A stretch of 64,000 nt of DNA from Ampullaceana balthica. Taxonomy: Eukaryota; Mollusca; Gastropoda; Lymnaeidae. The DNA is taken from positions 2,536,648 through 2,600,647 of the forward strand of contig CALYLW010000019.1 of the NCBI GenBank assembly GCA_944989445.1, in the 5' to 3' direction. Positions 36,209 through 48,500 of this stretch are shown here, one piece after another. Numbering within the stretch: the stretch's first letter is position 1; each line of letters begins with the position of its first letter. Below the pieces are notes generated by a model that saw only the letters and a list, made by a program, of their open reading frames with translations, was not told the DNA's origin and did no database searches. The translations under genes and the position numbers were made by a program.

Positions 36209-36511
36209 TTAAATGTTGGTCTCCAATTTTACAGCAGTTTCTGCTGGGGCAGGGGGGACAATGTTGTTACTCTCTCGGCTGTTGCTCCTCCCCATGTGTG
36301 TGCTTGAACGAGGCAGCGTGTTGCTGGCATTGTGGGTGTTATTGGCGGTGTTCTGGTTGGTCCGCGGGAGGGTACCGTTGCGGCGTATGGAGCCGTAGTG
36401 AAATGACAGATGATGATGGTGATGGCGAGGTGATGAGCCAGCGGACGTGAGTTCCTCCTGGTAGTGCTTGCAGTACTCAGCAAGGGCTTGGTGAAGGAAC
36501 AGATAATCCTC
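36209..36511 (-). CDS. PTPR last exon: end of D2, C-terminal tail, stop
   Basis: Acceptor tgtgcag|GAGGAT, phase 0, 100 codons plus stop. Encodes [20 protein letters not shown] (end of D2) and a low-complexity tail with [30 protein letters not shown] and a final ...VKLETNI. The two TLPR(T/S) repeats could be peptide or phosphorylation sites; this is only a guess. The 3' UTR continues to lower coordinates. Confidence 0.93.
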   Translation of the reverse strand, partial: EDYLFLHQALAEYCKHYQEELTSAGSSPRHHHHHLSFHYGSIRRNGTLPRTNQNTANNTHNASNTLPRSSTHMGRSNSRESNNIVPPAPAETAVKLETNI

Positions 36512-39500
36512 CTGCACACAAACAAGGGGAAGATGTAGATGGGAGACAATCAAGTAAGGGCCTTAATGTTAGGACATGTAAAGAACTTTTCAAATTTACT
36601 TGCAAAAACACTGAACTATTTTAATGGCTATTCTCAAGTAGGTTTCATACTTGAGAATCTAAAAATTACTTTCTTACAATTTGAATTTCCTCTTCCAAAA
36701 TTAGATAAATGCTATGGATAATAACTCAAAATATTGCACCATCAAACACTGAACACCACTGCTAACAGCCACAGAATTAGATAAGTGAACATACATCTAA
36801 CTATAACTAGTTGCTGTATACAAAATCAAGCAACATGTCTGAGACATCTAAAAGATAATTTCATGTCGGATTAAATTAAATTTGCTTTATTTAGATGTTA
36901 AGAACAATGAAAATGTATGCAAATGGGTCATTTACAACTAGCAGTGGAGTTATTTTTAAAGTTACAACTCTATAATTGCTCTATAATTTATAATCTATAT
37001 TTTGTTCTATATTTTATGATGTACTGTAAGGGTTGTTCTATAATTTACAATGTAGATTTTGTTCTATATTTTATGATGTACTGTAGGAGTTGCTCTATAA
37101 TTTACAATGTAGATTTTGTTCTATATTTTATGATGTACTGTAGGAGTTGTTCTATAATTTACAATGTAGATTTTGTTCTATATTTTATGATTTACTGTAG
37201 GAGTTGTTCTATAATTTACAATGTAGATTTTGTTCTATATTATATGATGTACTGTAGGAGTTGTTCTATAATTTACAATGTAGATTTTGTTCTATATAAT
37301 ATGATGTACTGTAGGAGTTGTTCTATAATTTACAATGTAGATTGTGTTCTATATTTTATGATTTATTGTAGGAGTTGTTCTATAATTTACAATGTAGATT
37401 TTGTTCTATATTATATGATGTACTGTAGGAGTTGTTCTATAATTTACAATGTAGATTTTGTTCTATATAATATGATGTACTGTAGGAGTTGTTCTATAAT
37501 TTACAAAGTAGATTTTGTTCTCTATTATATGTTGTACTGTAGGAGTTGTTCTATAATTTACAATGTAGATTTTGTTCTATATAATATGATGTACTGTAGG
37601 AGTTGTTCTATAATTTACAATGTAGATTTTGTTCAATATTTTATGATGTGCTGTAGGAGTTGTTCTATAATTTACAATGTAGATTTTGTTCTATATTTTA
37701 TGATTTATTGTAGGAGTTGTTCTATAATTTACAATGTAGATTTTGTTCTATATAATATGATGTACTGTAGGAGTTGTTCTATAATTTACAATGTAGATTT
37801 TGTTCTATATTTTATGATGTGCTGTAGGAGTTGTTCTATAATTTACAATGTAGATTTTGTTCTATATTTTATGATGTGCTGTAGGAGTTGTTCTATAATT
37901 TACAATGTAGATTTTGTTCTATATTATATGTTGTACTGTAGGAGTACATAATCCCAGAAACCCTAAAGTTTATACTTGCCTTTGTGCCTATGATGCCTGG
38001 TCTCTTGTAGTGGTACAGCTTGCAGACCTGGTAGAAATCAGCACAACTCTCAGACAGGTACTGGTCCCTCAGTGTCCACAGTGCACAGAAAGTACCTGCT
38101 TCAACTGACCCATACCTGCAATACAGACATGGCTACAGTGACAACTGTCAATACAGACAAGGCTACAGTGACAACTGTCAATACAGACATGGCTACAGTG
38201 ACAACTGTCAATACAGACATGGCTACAGTGACAACTGTCAATACAGACATGGCTACAGTGACAACTGTCAATACAGACACATGGCTACAGTGATAACTGT
38301 CAATACAGACAAATGGCTACAGTAAAAGCTGTCAATACAAACATGGCTACAGTGACAACTGTCAATACAAACATGACTACAGTAAAAACTGTCAATACAA
38401 ACATGGCTACAGTGACATCTGTCAATACAAAGATGGCTACAGTGACAACTGTCAATACAGACATGGCTACAGTGACAACTGTCAATACAGACACATGGCT
38501 ACAGTGATAACTGTCAATACAGACAAATGGCTACAGTAAAAGCTGTCAATACAAACATGGCTACAGTGACAACTGTCAATACAAACATGACTACAGTAAA
38601 AACTGTCAATACAAACATGGCTACAGTGACATCTGTCAATACAAAGATGGCTACAGTGACAACTGTCAATACAAACATGGCTACAGTGACAACTGTCAAT
38701 ACACACATGGCTACCTGTCCATGACAACCCCCCCCACCCATAGGCTCACTACCTGTCCATGACAACCCCCCCCCCACCCACAGGCTCACTACCTGTCCAT
38801 GACAACCCCCCCCACCCACAGGCTCACTACCTGTCCATGACAACCCCCCCCCCACCCACAGACTCACTACCTGTCCATGACAACCCCCCCCACCCACAGG
38901 CTCACTACCTGTCCATGACAACCCCCCCCCACCCACAGGCTCACTACCTGTCCATGACAACACCCACAGGCTCACTACCTGTCCATGACAACCCCCCCAC
39001 CCACAGACTCACTACCTGTCCATGACAACCGCCCCCCCCCCACCCACAGGCTCACTACCTGTCCATGACCAGCCCCCCCCCACCCACAGGCTCACTACCT
39101 GTCCATGACAATGACCGGTCCACATTCCTGAGTGTTGATGAAGTTGTGGGCAGCTGTTATGGCATCAAACACCCTGTGCAGCTCCGTGTAGCCGTGCGGC
39201 CAGTTCTTGACACAGATGATCCTGGTCAGCAGCGTGTAGTCGTACTGTGGAGGATATGGTCAGTATTGGCATCATTGAAAATGGCAAGTCTATCAACATT
39301 TAAAACTTTCATAAAAATGCAAGACTAGACATAAACCATGGATAAGCAAAGGACGCAATAATCTACTGTATAGAAGGAGCATCTGTAAATGATAAGATAA
39401 AATAGTTGACAACAAAAAAACAAAAACAAAACGTACATAACTCTACAACAACATAAAATAAAATATCCTATAGTCTCAGGCATTCAAAAAATTAAAAAAA

Positions 39501-42500
39501 AATTCTATTTTAGTTTATAGGACTTGACATATTTTTGATAGCAAGTTATCCTAAATACACATTGAAAAAAAAAGAACATTAACAAATGTTGTTATCTCAT
39601 TTTATTAATGACCAGAGTTCCTGGTTTTTACAAGCTGAATATGCTCAAATATTGTGAATCAATTATTTTCTATCCTCTGATAACATCAGAAAAATATCAA
39701 AACTTATAAAAAGAACTGCAATTCCTCTATTGCCCTAACCATCAATTTTTCTCCTATTGATTAGGATTGAGCAGAAAAATGGCAAATGTTTTACCTGTAT
39801 GGAGTCCAGTTTAAATTCTGTATTTACCTGTATGGCGTCCAGTATAAATTCTGTATTTACCTGTATGGCGTCAAGTTTAAATTCTGTATTTACCTGTATG
39901 GCGTCCAGTATAGATTCTGTATTTACCTGTATGGAATCCAGTATAAATTCTGTATTTACCTGTATGGCGTCCAGTATAAATTCTGTATTTACCTGTATGG
40001 AGTCCAGTATAAATTCTGTATTTACCTGTATTACGTCCAGTATAAATTCTGTATTTACCTGTATGGAGTCCAGTATAAATTCTGTATTTACCTGTATGGA
40101 GTCCAGTATAAATTCTGTATTTACCTGTATGACGTCCATTATAAATTCTGTATTTACCTGTATGGAGTCCAGTATAAATTCTGTATTTACCTGTATGGAG
40201 TCCAGTATAAATTCTGTATTTACCTGTATGTAAGCCAGTATAAATTCTGTATTTACCTGTATGGAGTCCAGTATAAATTCTGTATTTACCTGTATGGAGT
40301 CCAGTATAAATTCTGTATTTACCTGTATGGAGTCCAGTATAAATTCTGTATTTACCTGTATGGAGTCCAGTATAAATTCTGTATTTACCTGTATGGAGTC
40401 CAGTATAAATTCTGTATTTACCTGTATGGTGTCCAGTATAAATTCTGTATTTACCTGTATGTAATCCAGTATAAATTCTGTATTTACCTGTATGTAATCC
40501 AGTATAAATTCTGTATTTACCTGTATGTAATCCAGTATAAATTCTGTATTTACCTGTATGGAGTCCAGTATAAATTCTGTATTTACCTGTATGTAATCCA
40601 GTATAAATTCTGTATTTACCTGTATGGAGTCCAGTATAAATTCAGAGGTCACCATGTTTTTGTCCTCATTTTCTAAAGGTTCGTCCTTCATGGCTAGACG
40701 GAAGTTTCCTGAATCGACTTCAATGCTGTTTCCTTTGGGGGGCCAGAACTCCTTGTACTCCTGTTGTAAGAGATGCTTTATATCAAAACAAATACTGACA
40801 TTTGACCCCAACATTTCAAAACAAATACTGACATTTGACCCTAACCTATCAAAACAAGTACTGTGACAATAGACTTTTGACCCCAACCTATCAAAACAAA
40901 TACTGTGACAATAGACATTTGACCCCAACCTATCAAAACAAATACTGTGACAATAGACATATGACCCCAACCTATCAAAACAAATAGTGTGACAATAGAC
41001 ATTTGACCCAACCTATCAAAACACACAAGTAATTTCCTGCTGTCAGCAAACACAGTTCCTTTTAAAAATTTAGACTCACTACAGAGCACATTACAGATCA
41101 AAACAATATTTTTCAAGCTAAGACTAAGACACAGGGAAACAAATTTTTAATAAAGAAAAAACTAATCTCTCCTAAATTCTATGACCAATTTACAGTCGAA
41201 CCCACTTACCTCGAACTCGGTTAACTCGCCCACCCTATTAACTTGACGTTTTTTATTGGAACCGCCAAATTCTCTCTTTGTCTTAGCATTTTCTCATCGG
41301 TTAATTCGATTTTTTTAAGTCGCCGAAACCTAATAGCTCGAGCACAAAAGAGGGCCAAATTTGCAACTTAACATTGGTTAGCTTGATCCTCGTCTGTTCG
41401 CCTAGCAATGCACTTTGGTATTTTAGTTCAAAACAGTGTTGACATCTCGCTTTCTTCAAGACTTCCGGCTATTGTGTGATTCTACGAGATTTCAATAAAA
41501 ATTACCGGATGTTTTTACTTTCAATTTGATTCCGTGTGTGAATTAGTTTGAGTATGTATTCACCCGAGGTGCTAGAAAATCGCGTTAGCGGTCTTTAATC
41601 CGTCATTATTTCGCAGTGCATATTATATGATTATTAAACTTCATTCATTTTCTGATGCATTGATCATTTTATTTTTTAAGATAAACGAATATCTTTAGAA
41701 ATGAAAATAAAGGTTTGTATCGAGAATAGACGGTGATTTTTATTTAATTACATAAAAAATTATTATTCTTTTAAAAGTTTGTTGTTGCTTTGTTACCAGT
41801 AAGATACGTGACTGTGACTAACATGCGCGTGATGGTGAAATCAAATCATGCGCAGACAATTATAAACTGGTACTTTAAACATTTTTTTTATTAAATGGAA
41901 TCGAAACATGACCACAGAGACGTAATCAAAGTTCTTTACTTCGGCATAAAATATATATATAAAAATTCAAGACTAGTCATAACTTTTCCCGACTTTCAAA
42001 GCAGAGAATTTTTTAAAGAATTCCCGACTTTTTCCCGTTTTCCTGACTGAGTGGGAACCATGGTTATATTTAAACGGTCCTTAAAAATGAACGGGCATTA
42101 CAACCTTAGGAAAGAGTGAAGAAATATTAGGGTCCCGATATTCTGATACGATTCTGATTAATCATCCCATCACTAATTAACGCACACCATGTACATAAAG
42201 AAATTTCAAGCACATGTTAATATTTTGCCGCCATATTGGTTTTCGTTTAACTCGATCAACGGTTATCTTGACGCCATTTTTCATACCTCAACGCCGTCGA
42301 CTTAACCGGGTTCGACTGTACTAGAAGCAATTCCTGTTTAAGACTGAAAATTTGTTTGATCAGTAAAGGTTTAAATCAGCGAAATTAAATATTGAAAAAG
42401 AATGAAATGAAGAAAATCGTTAAAAGTAACAGGCAATTGTATTGTATTAGATGACGCGAGATGAAGACACTACGAGGAAGTTTCCTAAAAATGAGAATTT

Positions 42501-45500
42501 TAGTTACGAGTCTGCCTAATTTTCCCTTTTAATATAAAAAAACCCACATATTTATGTGGGGGTAACTGTAACGGAAGTTGGGTAATGGATAACTTACCAC
42601 ATCATCGAAAGGGGAGAGCACCACTATAACGGGACTGTTCTTATCCCACACCATTCTCCAAAAGTCTTCCATGGTTTCTTCAATGGGGTGTTGTGTTACA
42701 ATAAACTCTGAAGATTTTATGTAACCCTGTCGGAGGATTAAAAAATAAAAAAAATTATTAAATAAAACTTCACTCGGGTGTATACCCAGTAGTCGTCCAT
42801 GTTGTATTCTCCAGATCAGAGGTGTCACTAGGGTTGGTGTCACCCGGGGCGGTAGCTCATGGTGTCACCCCTTCACGATTGAAGGGGCCGTCCATAAATG
42901 ACGTCACGCGAGGTTGCCGATTTTTACCCCACCCTCCCCCAGCGTCATACTTTGTCACAAAAACTTAGACCCCACCCCTTTTTTACGATATGACGTCACC
43001 AAGCTTTGACATCCCCCCAGCCGTATTTTCTCAATAAAAATTAACATGTTGCAAATTTTTTTTTCCATTTAAATATGTATTTAGGGTAAGTCTGCACTCT
43101 AATAGCGTAACACGAGTGAAGTCATTGAAAACGTAATTAAATAAATGGTAAACAATCAAATATTTAAGTGGAACTTTTATTTAAAGTTGTGCGTTTTTGA
43201 TGTGACGTCACATTTCTTAAACACCCCCCTCCTCGTACCACATCGTCACAGATGCGTGACACTCCCCCTATGGTGGATTAAAAGGGGGGTGCGGAATGGG
43301 CTAAAGCCCCCAATAATTTAAGGGCCCCCAAACTTTTTATGAATTATAGTGTATAATAAAGATGCAGGCCATTATGTTTGTACGAATCGCTGAAAATGCC
43401 TTAGACAGTCATATGGCAATGCTGCAAATGAGTAGGAAGTATAACGGAAACCAGGCTATTCTTCGTGAGAAGTGCATTGTAGCTCATTTTGTGCCGTGAA
43501 CAGCTCATTTCTTTAATTTGGTTGGGAAAAGAGCAGCAGGTTGTCCTACTGCGGTCAGATTTTTTTGTCTTCTGCAAAATCTTTATACCCGACTTGTTGC
43601 ATCTACTCATCGTTGACAGGTACTTCAAAAACATATGAAATTGATATATGCTAACAAAGCCTTGTCTGACACAAGATAGTCAGCCTGACATTATGCTGTA
43701 AGGTCTGTAAATATCTCATACCATGAGAATATCGCAGCAGAATTAGCAACGAATGAAAATCAGCCACGTGACTGCCGACTTGAAGAAGGATTTCTAAAGG
43801 AAATTGAACAACTGGAAGTCGCTATTTTACTTGAAATTTTGGAAACAATTTTAGAAAGGAAGTATATCATTGAGTTGGTTAAAAAATAGCATTCTTAATT
43901 TTATTCCGATGAAGACAAAGGAAAGGAAAAGTCTGTGGTAAAAACAGTGTAAACAATCTTCAGTACTATCAAACAAAAAAGAAAGCGTCAGTTTGATAAA
44001 GGGACATCAACAAAACAGTATTCTCCTGGAGAAAAAAATTCAAGATTGAGGTATTTCTGATAATCATTGACAAACTTTCTTAATCCCTACAACATTGGTT
44101 AGGTACATATAAATACATCCATGAGAAATTTGGCCTTCTTACAAACCTAACTGAGCTCAGCACTTTCGCCACCCGATGGGCAGCATCCAAGTTAATGGAA
44201 GAACATTCAAGTGATTTCGAAGAAGGGGTCGGGTAAATCCGAAGCAACCGTTTCGTCCCCCTCAATTTACTAGCAACGCCATCGAGCGGTGCCGGTTTAG
44301 GACCAGGAGCGCCAGTACGGATTAGCAAAAAGTGCCGCGAAAGACGCATTGGACGCCAGCTCTGAGGAAACCTTCCAGTGGGAGTTGCACCCTAGGTAGG
44401 TCTTTGATGATCCCCCGTCTGCGGCGGTCCTAACCATGGAGACTCGTGTGCTTTGCCGAGATGGCGCCAAAGTGGTAGCGGGTCGTAGTAGGAAATTCCA
44501 CCACCTACTTGTGAGGGCAACTTAGTGGGAAGCATCTTCGACTGGATGCCCTGGATGCCCAGGTGGCTGCTTCAGAAGCGACCACGTTTGGGGGGTGCCT
44601 CAGCTGTTACGTCCCTTTGGTGGCCAGATGGCTAAGGGGATCTTCCGGGAAGACCCATAAAGAGCACTAGGCTCGGGGCTTCTGATTTTCTTCCACATGT
44701 AGGTTCATGAGTGATTTTGAAGACTGCTTACTTTCAGAATTAGTCCAATATTCAGAACTCTTAAAAAAGTTATTGTCCAGCCCCTGGCTCAGGGTAAGGA
44801 AAAGGAATTACCAAAAAGCGAAACTAAAAAAAATTGCACAGAGCTAAAAATTTTGCTGCTTTTGAATGAGCTATATTTCACACAGTCCTTTACAAATGTA
44901 CACATCGCACTTCGCATCTATCTTTCAATGATGACATCAAACTGCAGCTGATAGCGATCCTTTTCAAAGTTGAAAAGAATATATAATCTGTTAGAATTTG
45001 CATGGGACGAAAAAGGCTGAATATGCTTTCTCAAATGAGCATTGAAAAGGAACTTGTAAGCTTACTCAGCTTTATTGACTTGATTGAAAACTTCGCCATT
45101 TGAAAAATTCGCAAACGAAAGTTGTAGGTTGAAATAATAATCAAACATATTTTTCAATAATTTTTGTTATTTCAAATAGAGAAAAGAATTCGTTACCACA
45201 TTAATATTTTTTTTTAAAATACGGAATAACGCATAATACTATTCTTTACGGGGGCGCGTTCGTAAGCACTAAACAGCGTAAGTCGGGATGGGACCGTCGT
45301 AACCGGAGGACTACCTGTATATAAAGATGCATATCTATGCTTTCACGCCTTTAATAAATATATATATATATAAAATTAACTCAAAGACATTGACATCATA
45401 ATTTTCCTCAAGAAAAACATCAACAAAGAAAACCCATCTTTTGATTTTTTAAATTTTTTTTTGGTGATAAAAATCTTATTCCCCCCCCACCCCGCTGTGG

Positions 45501-48500
45501 TGGAGGGAGTCGTGAGGTGGGATTCGTTCATGCTGTCGGTGTGTCCAAGCCCAAATGGCTTAATATCTTTTAAAACAGAAGACACTGCCTCTTTCATTCC
45601 AGCCTTTTTTAAGATCTCTCTGCTGCGACTATTTCTTTTCTTTTTTTCCTTATTTGTTTTAATGTTGTTCGTGTGTTGGGACTGTTTTAATATTGCAAGT
45701 TAACTGATATTTTTTTATTAAGAATTTTCGCATTTAATGTATTTCATTGTATTTCTTAATTTCTTTCTAGATTAAAGAAATTGTCATCTTTTGTTTTCTG
45801 ACATAAAATCGTACACAGTAAAATTTTAGGCTCGGGTGTCACCTGGGGCGGCGCCCCCCTAGTGACGCCACTGCTCCAGATCTCAAGCCATGATTAGAGC
45901 AGCAAGTAAACATTTCAATGGCACAAAGCAATGAATATCGAAATACTAAAAGTAAGTATTAAAATAACAATGTCATAGATGAATATCGAAATACTAAAAG
46001 TAAGTATTAAAATAACAATGTCATAGATGAATATCGAAATACTTGGAAGTACATATTAAAATAAATGTGTTGCTTCATAAATTTTAACCCAAAAACAATA
46101 GATGCACATTTAGGACCAAATAATTTTGTTATGCAAGTAAAATTACTAAGCGATTCCAACATTTGAGATTCCAGTTATACACATATGATTTAAATCTTTA
46201 AAAACACCAACAGACCTGTAGGTAGGAGGCGTTGATGTAATCTGATCCTTCCACACCTGGCCTGGCGGGCAACAAAACTCTCTTCAGGTTGACAGGATGG
46301 ATGCTGCAGATTCGGTTCTTCTCTAAGTTGATGGGTTTCAGGGCTGCGGTCAGGTCAAGTTCGTTGGGAGTGTACTTGGTGATGAGCTGGGGGGAGAAAA
46401 ATTATCTTTCAGTTTCAAACATCAATCACTGGTGATTCCATCTATTATAGGATTCCCTAAACCTCAGAGACACTGACCCATTAATAGTTAATATGTCCCC
46501 CCCCCCAATCAACTAGTTAAAGGCATAAGCAAGACGAATTGTTTTCCTCCCACTAACACATTTCTTGTTAAATTAAATAACGGAATTGGGTTTGCTTGAA
46601 AAGGTCATCACAAAGATTAAAAATATATTTTAGTTATTTTCCTTGACATGATCTTTGTTCCCAATCTTCTGAAAGTAATCATGTAGAATGGTTTAGAATG
46701 TATTAAAAATTAAAACAAAATAAATAAAAATAAGTCCCAAATAACTAAAGCTGACACAAAGAGGAGATCTGTTTATCATGTTATTTAAATTGTAGTCACA
46801 AGGCAGTGTTAATGTGTAACAAATACAGCATTTACCCCCACCAGTGACCAAAAAGGGGGGGGGGCAGGTGGTAGAAAGAAGGTAGATGGTAGAAGGGGGA
46901 TAGGTGGTAGAAGGGGAGGTAGGTGGTAGAAGGGGAGGTAGGTGGTAGAAGGGGAGGTAGGTGGTAGAAGGGGACATGTTGTAGAAAGGGAACAAGTGGT
47001 AGAAGGGAGACAGGTGGTAGAAGAGGCTAGAAGATAGACGTGGCCTTGATGGATTGCAGGCTGGTCAGAGAAACTCATAGTGTACTGACCATATATTGCT
47101 TGTCTAGCATAGAAGCACTGGTCAGTGAAGGTAGAAGTGGACTTGATGGTGAGTGGTCTACTTGAAGGAACTCATACATCTGGTCATCTCTAACCTCTGT
47201 GATACCGTGGACAAGGATGTACTCTATCAACACCTCATGGATGAAGATGTACTGGTCCTAGAACACACAAGGGATACAGTTATATTGTACTGGTCCTAGA
47301 ACACACAAGGGATACAGTTATATTGTACTGGTCCTAGAACACACAAGGGACACAGTTATATTGTACTGGTCCTAGAACACACAAGGGATACAGTTATATT
47401 GTACTGGTCCTAGAACGCACAAGGGATACAGTTATATTGTACTGGTCCTAGAACACACAAGGGATACAGTTATATTGTACGGGTCCTAGAACACACAAGG
47501 GACACAGTTACATCAATTATATTCATTTGTCATTTTAGTATCAAGCGAATAATGTACTTACTGAGAAAAACATAGGATACTAGGATACTTACTATAAGTC
47601 TAAATCCTAAAAAACAATTTTTATTTTAAAATTTGAAAGAAGTTCCAACATTTTTGCAATTTTTAATTTAACACTTCTTATAGTTGAAAATGTCAAGTTA
47701 AGAATGGCATAAGAGAGATGATTTTCTTTTTTAAAAAGTAGAATTTGTAAGTAGATTCTAAGGCACACGTTATGTTTTGATTATTTTTAAACCTAAAGTA
47801 AAACTTTTTATTTGACAATAAAACAAACCAAGAAACAAAAAAATTATTGACACTTATTGAGTATAAAGTAATGAAGATTGACACGTATTGAGTACAAAGT
47901 AATGAAGATTGACACGTATTGAGTACAAAGTAATGAAGATTGACACTTATTGAGTACAAAGTAATGAAGATTGACACGTATTGAGTACAAAGTAATGAAG
48001 ATTGACACGTATTGAGTACAAAGTAATGAAGATTGACACTTATTGAGTACAAAGTAATGAAGATTGACACGTATTGAGTACAAAGTAATGAAGATTGACA
48101 CTTATTGAGTACAAAGTAATGAAGATTGACACGTATTGAGTACAAAGTAATGAAGATTGACACTTATTGAGTACAAAGTAATGAAGATTGACACGTATTG
48201 AGTACAAAGTAATGAAGATTGACACGTATTGAGTACAAAGTAATGAAGATTGACACGTATTGAGTACAAAGTAATGAAGATTGACACTTATTGAGTACAA
48301 AGTAATGAAGATTGACACTTATTGAGTACAAAGTAATGAAGATTGACACTTATTGAGTACAAAGTAATGAAGATTGACACGTATTGAGTACAAAGTAATG
48401 AAGATTGACACTTATTGAGTACAAAGTAATGAAGATTGACACTTATTGAGTACAAAGTAATGAAGATTGACACGTATTGAGTACAAAGTAATGAAGATTG

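Larger units (their letters stand above)
42817..45873. mobile_element. hAT-type transposon in a PTPR intron (TSD CTCCAGAT)
   Basis: Terminal inverted repeats CAGAGGTGTCACTAGGG (left) and the reverse complement of CCCTAGTGACGCCACTG (right), flanked by the 8-bp duplication ctccagat at 42809-42816 and 45874-45881. The inside (43.6-44.0 kb) has broken frames that look to me like a TTF/MYM-type hAT transposase; no intact ORF. It also contains the GGGGCCGTCC MITE at 42884. Confidence 0.9.

Noticed and set aside
36213..36450. Plus-strand ORFs over the last phosphatase exon
   Set aside because: Antisense to a well-supported terminal exon with exact splice phase.
36917..37951. 344-codon plus-strand ORF of [18 protein letters not shown] repeats
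   Set aside because: It results from a 57-bp intronic minisatellite with no stop in one frame; it is antisense to the gene and has no non-repeat part.
39735..40970. 411-codon minus-strand ORF
   Set aside because: It is the exon 40620-40760 read through the 33-bp array, not a separate gene. The typical exon ends at the first donor.
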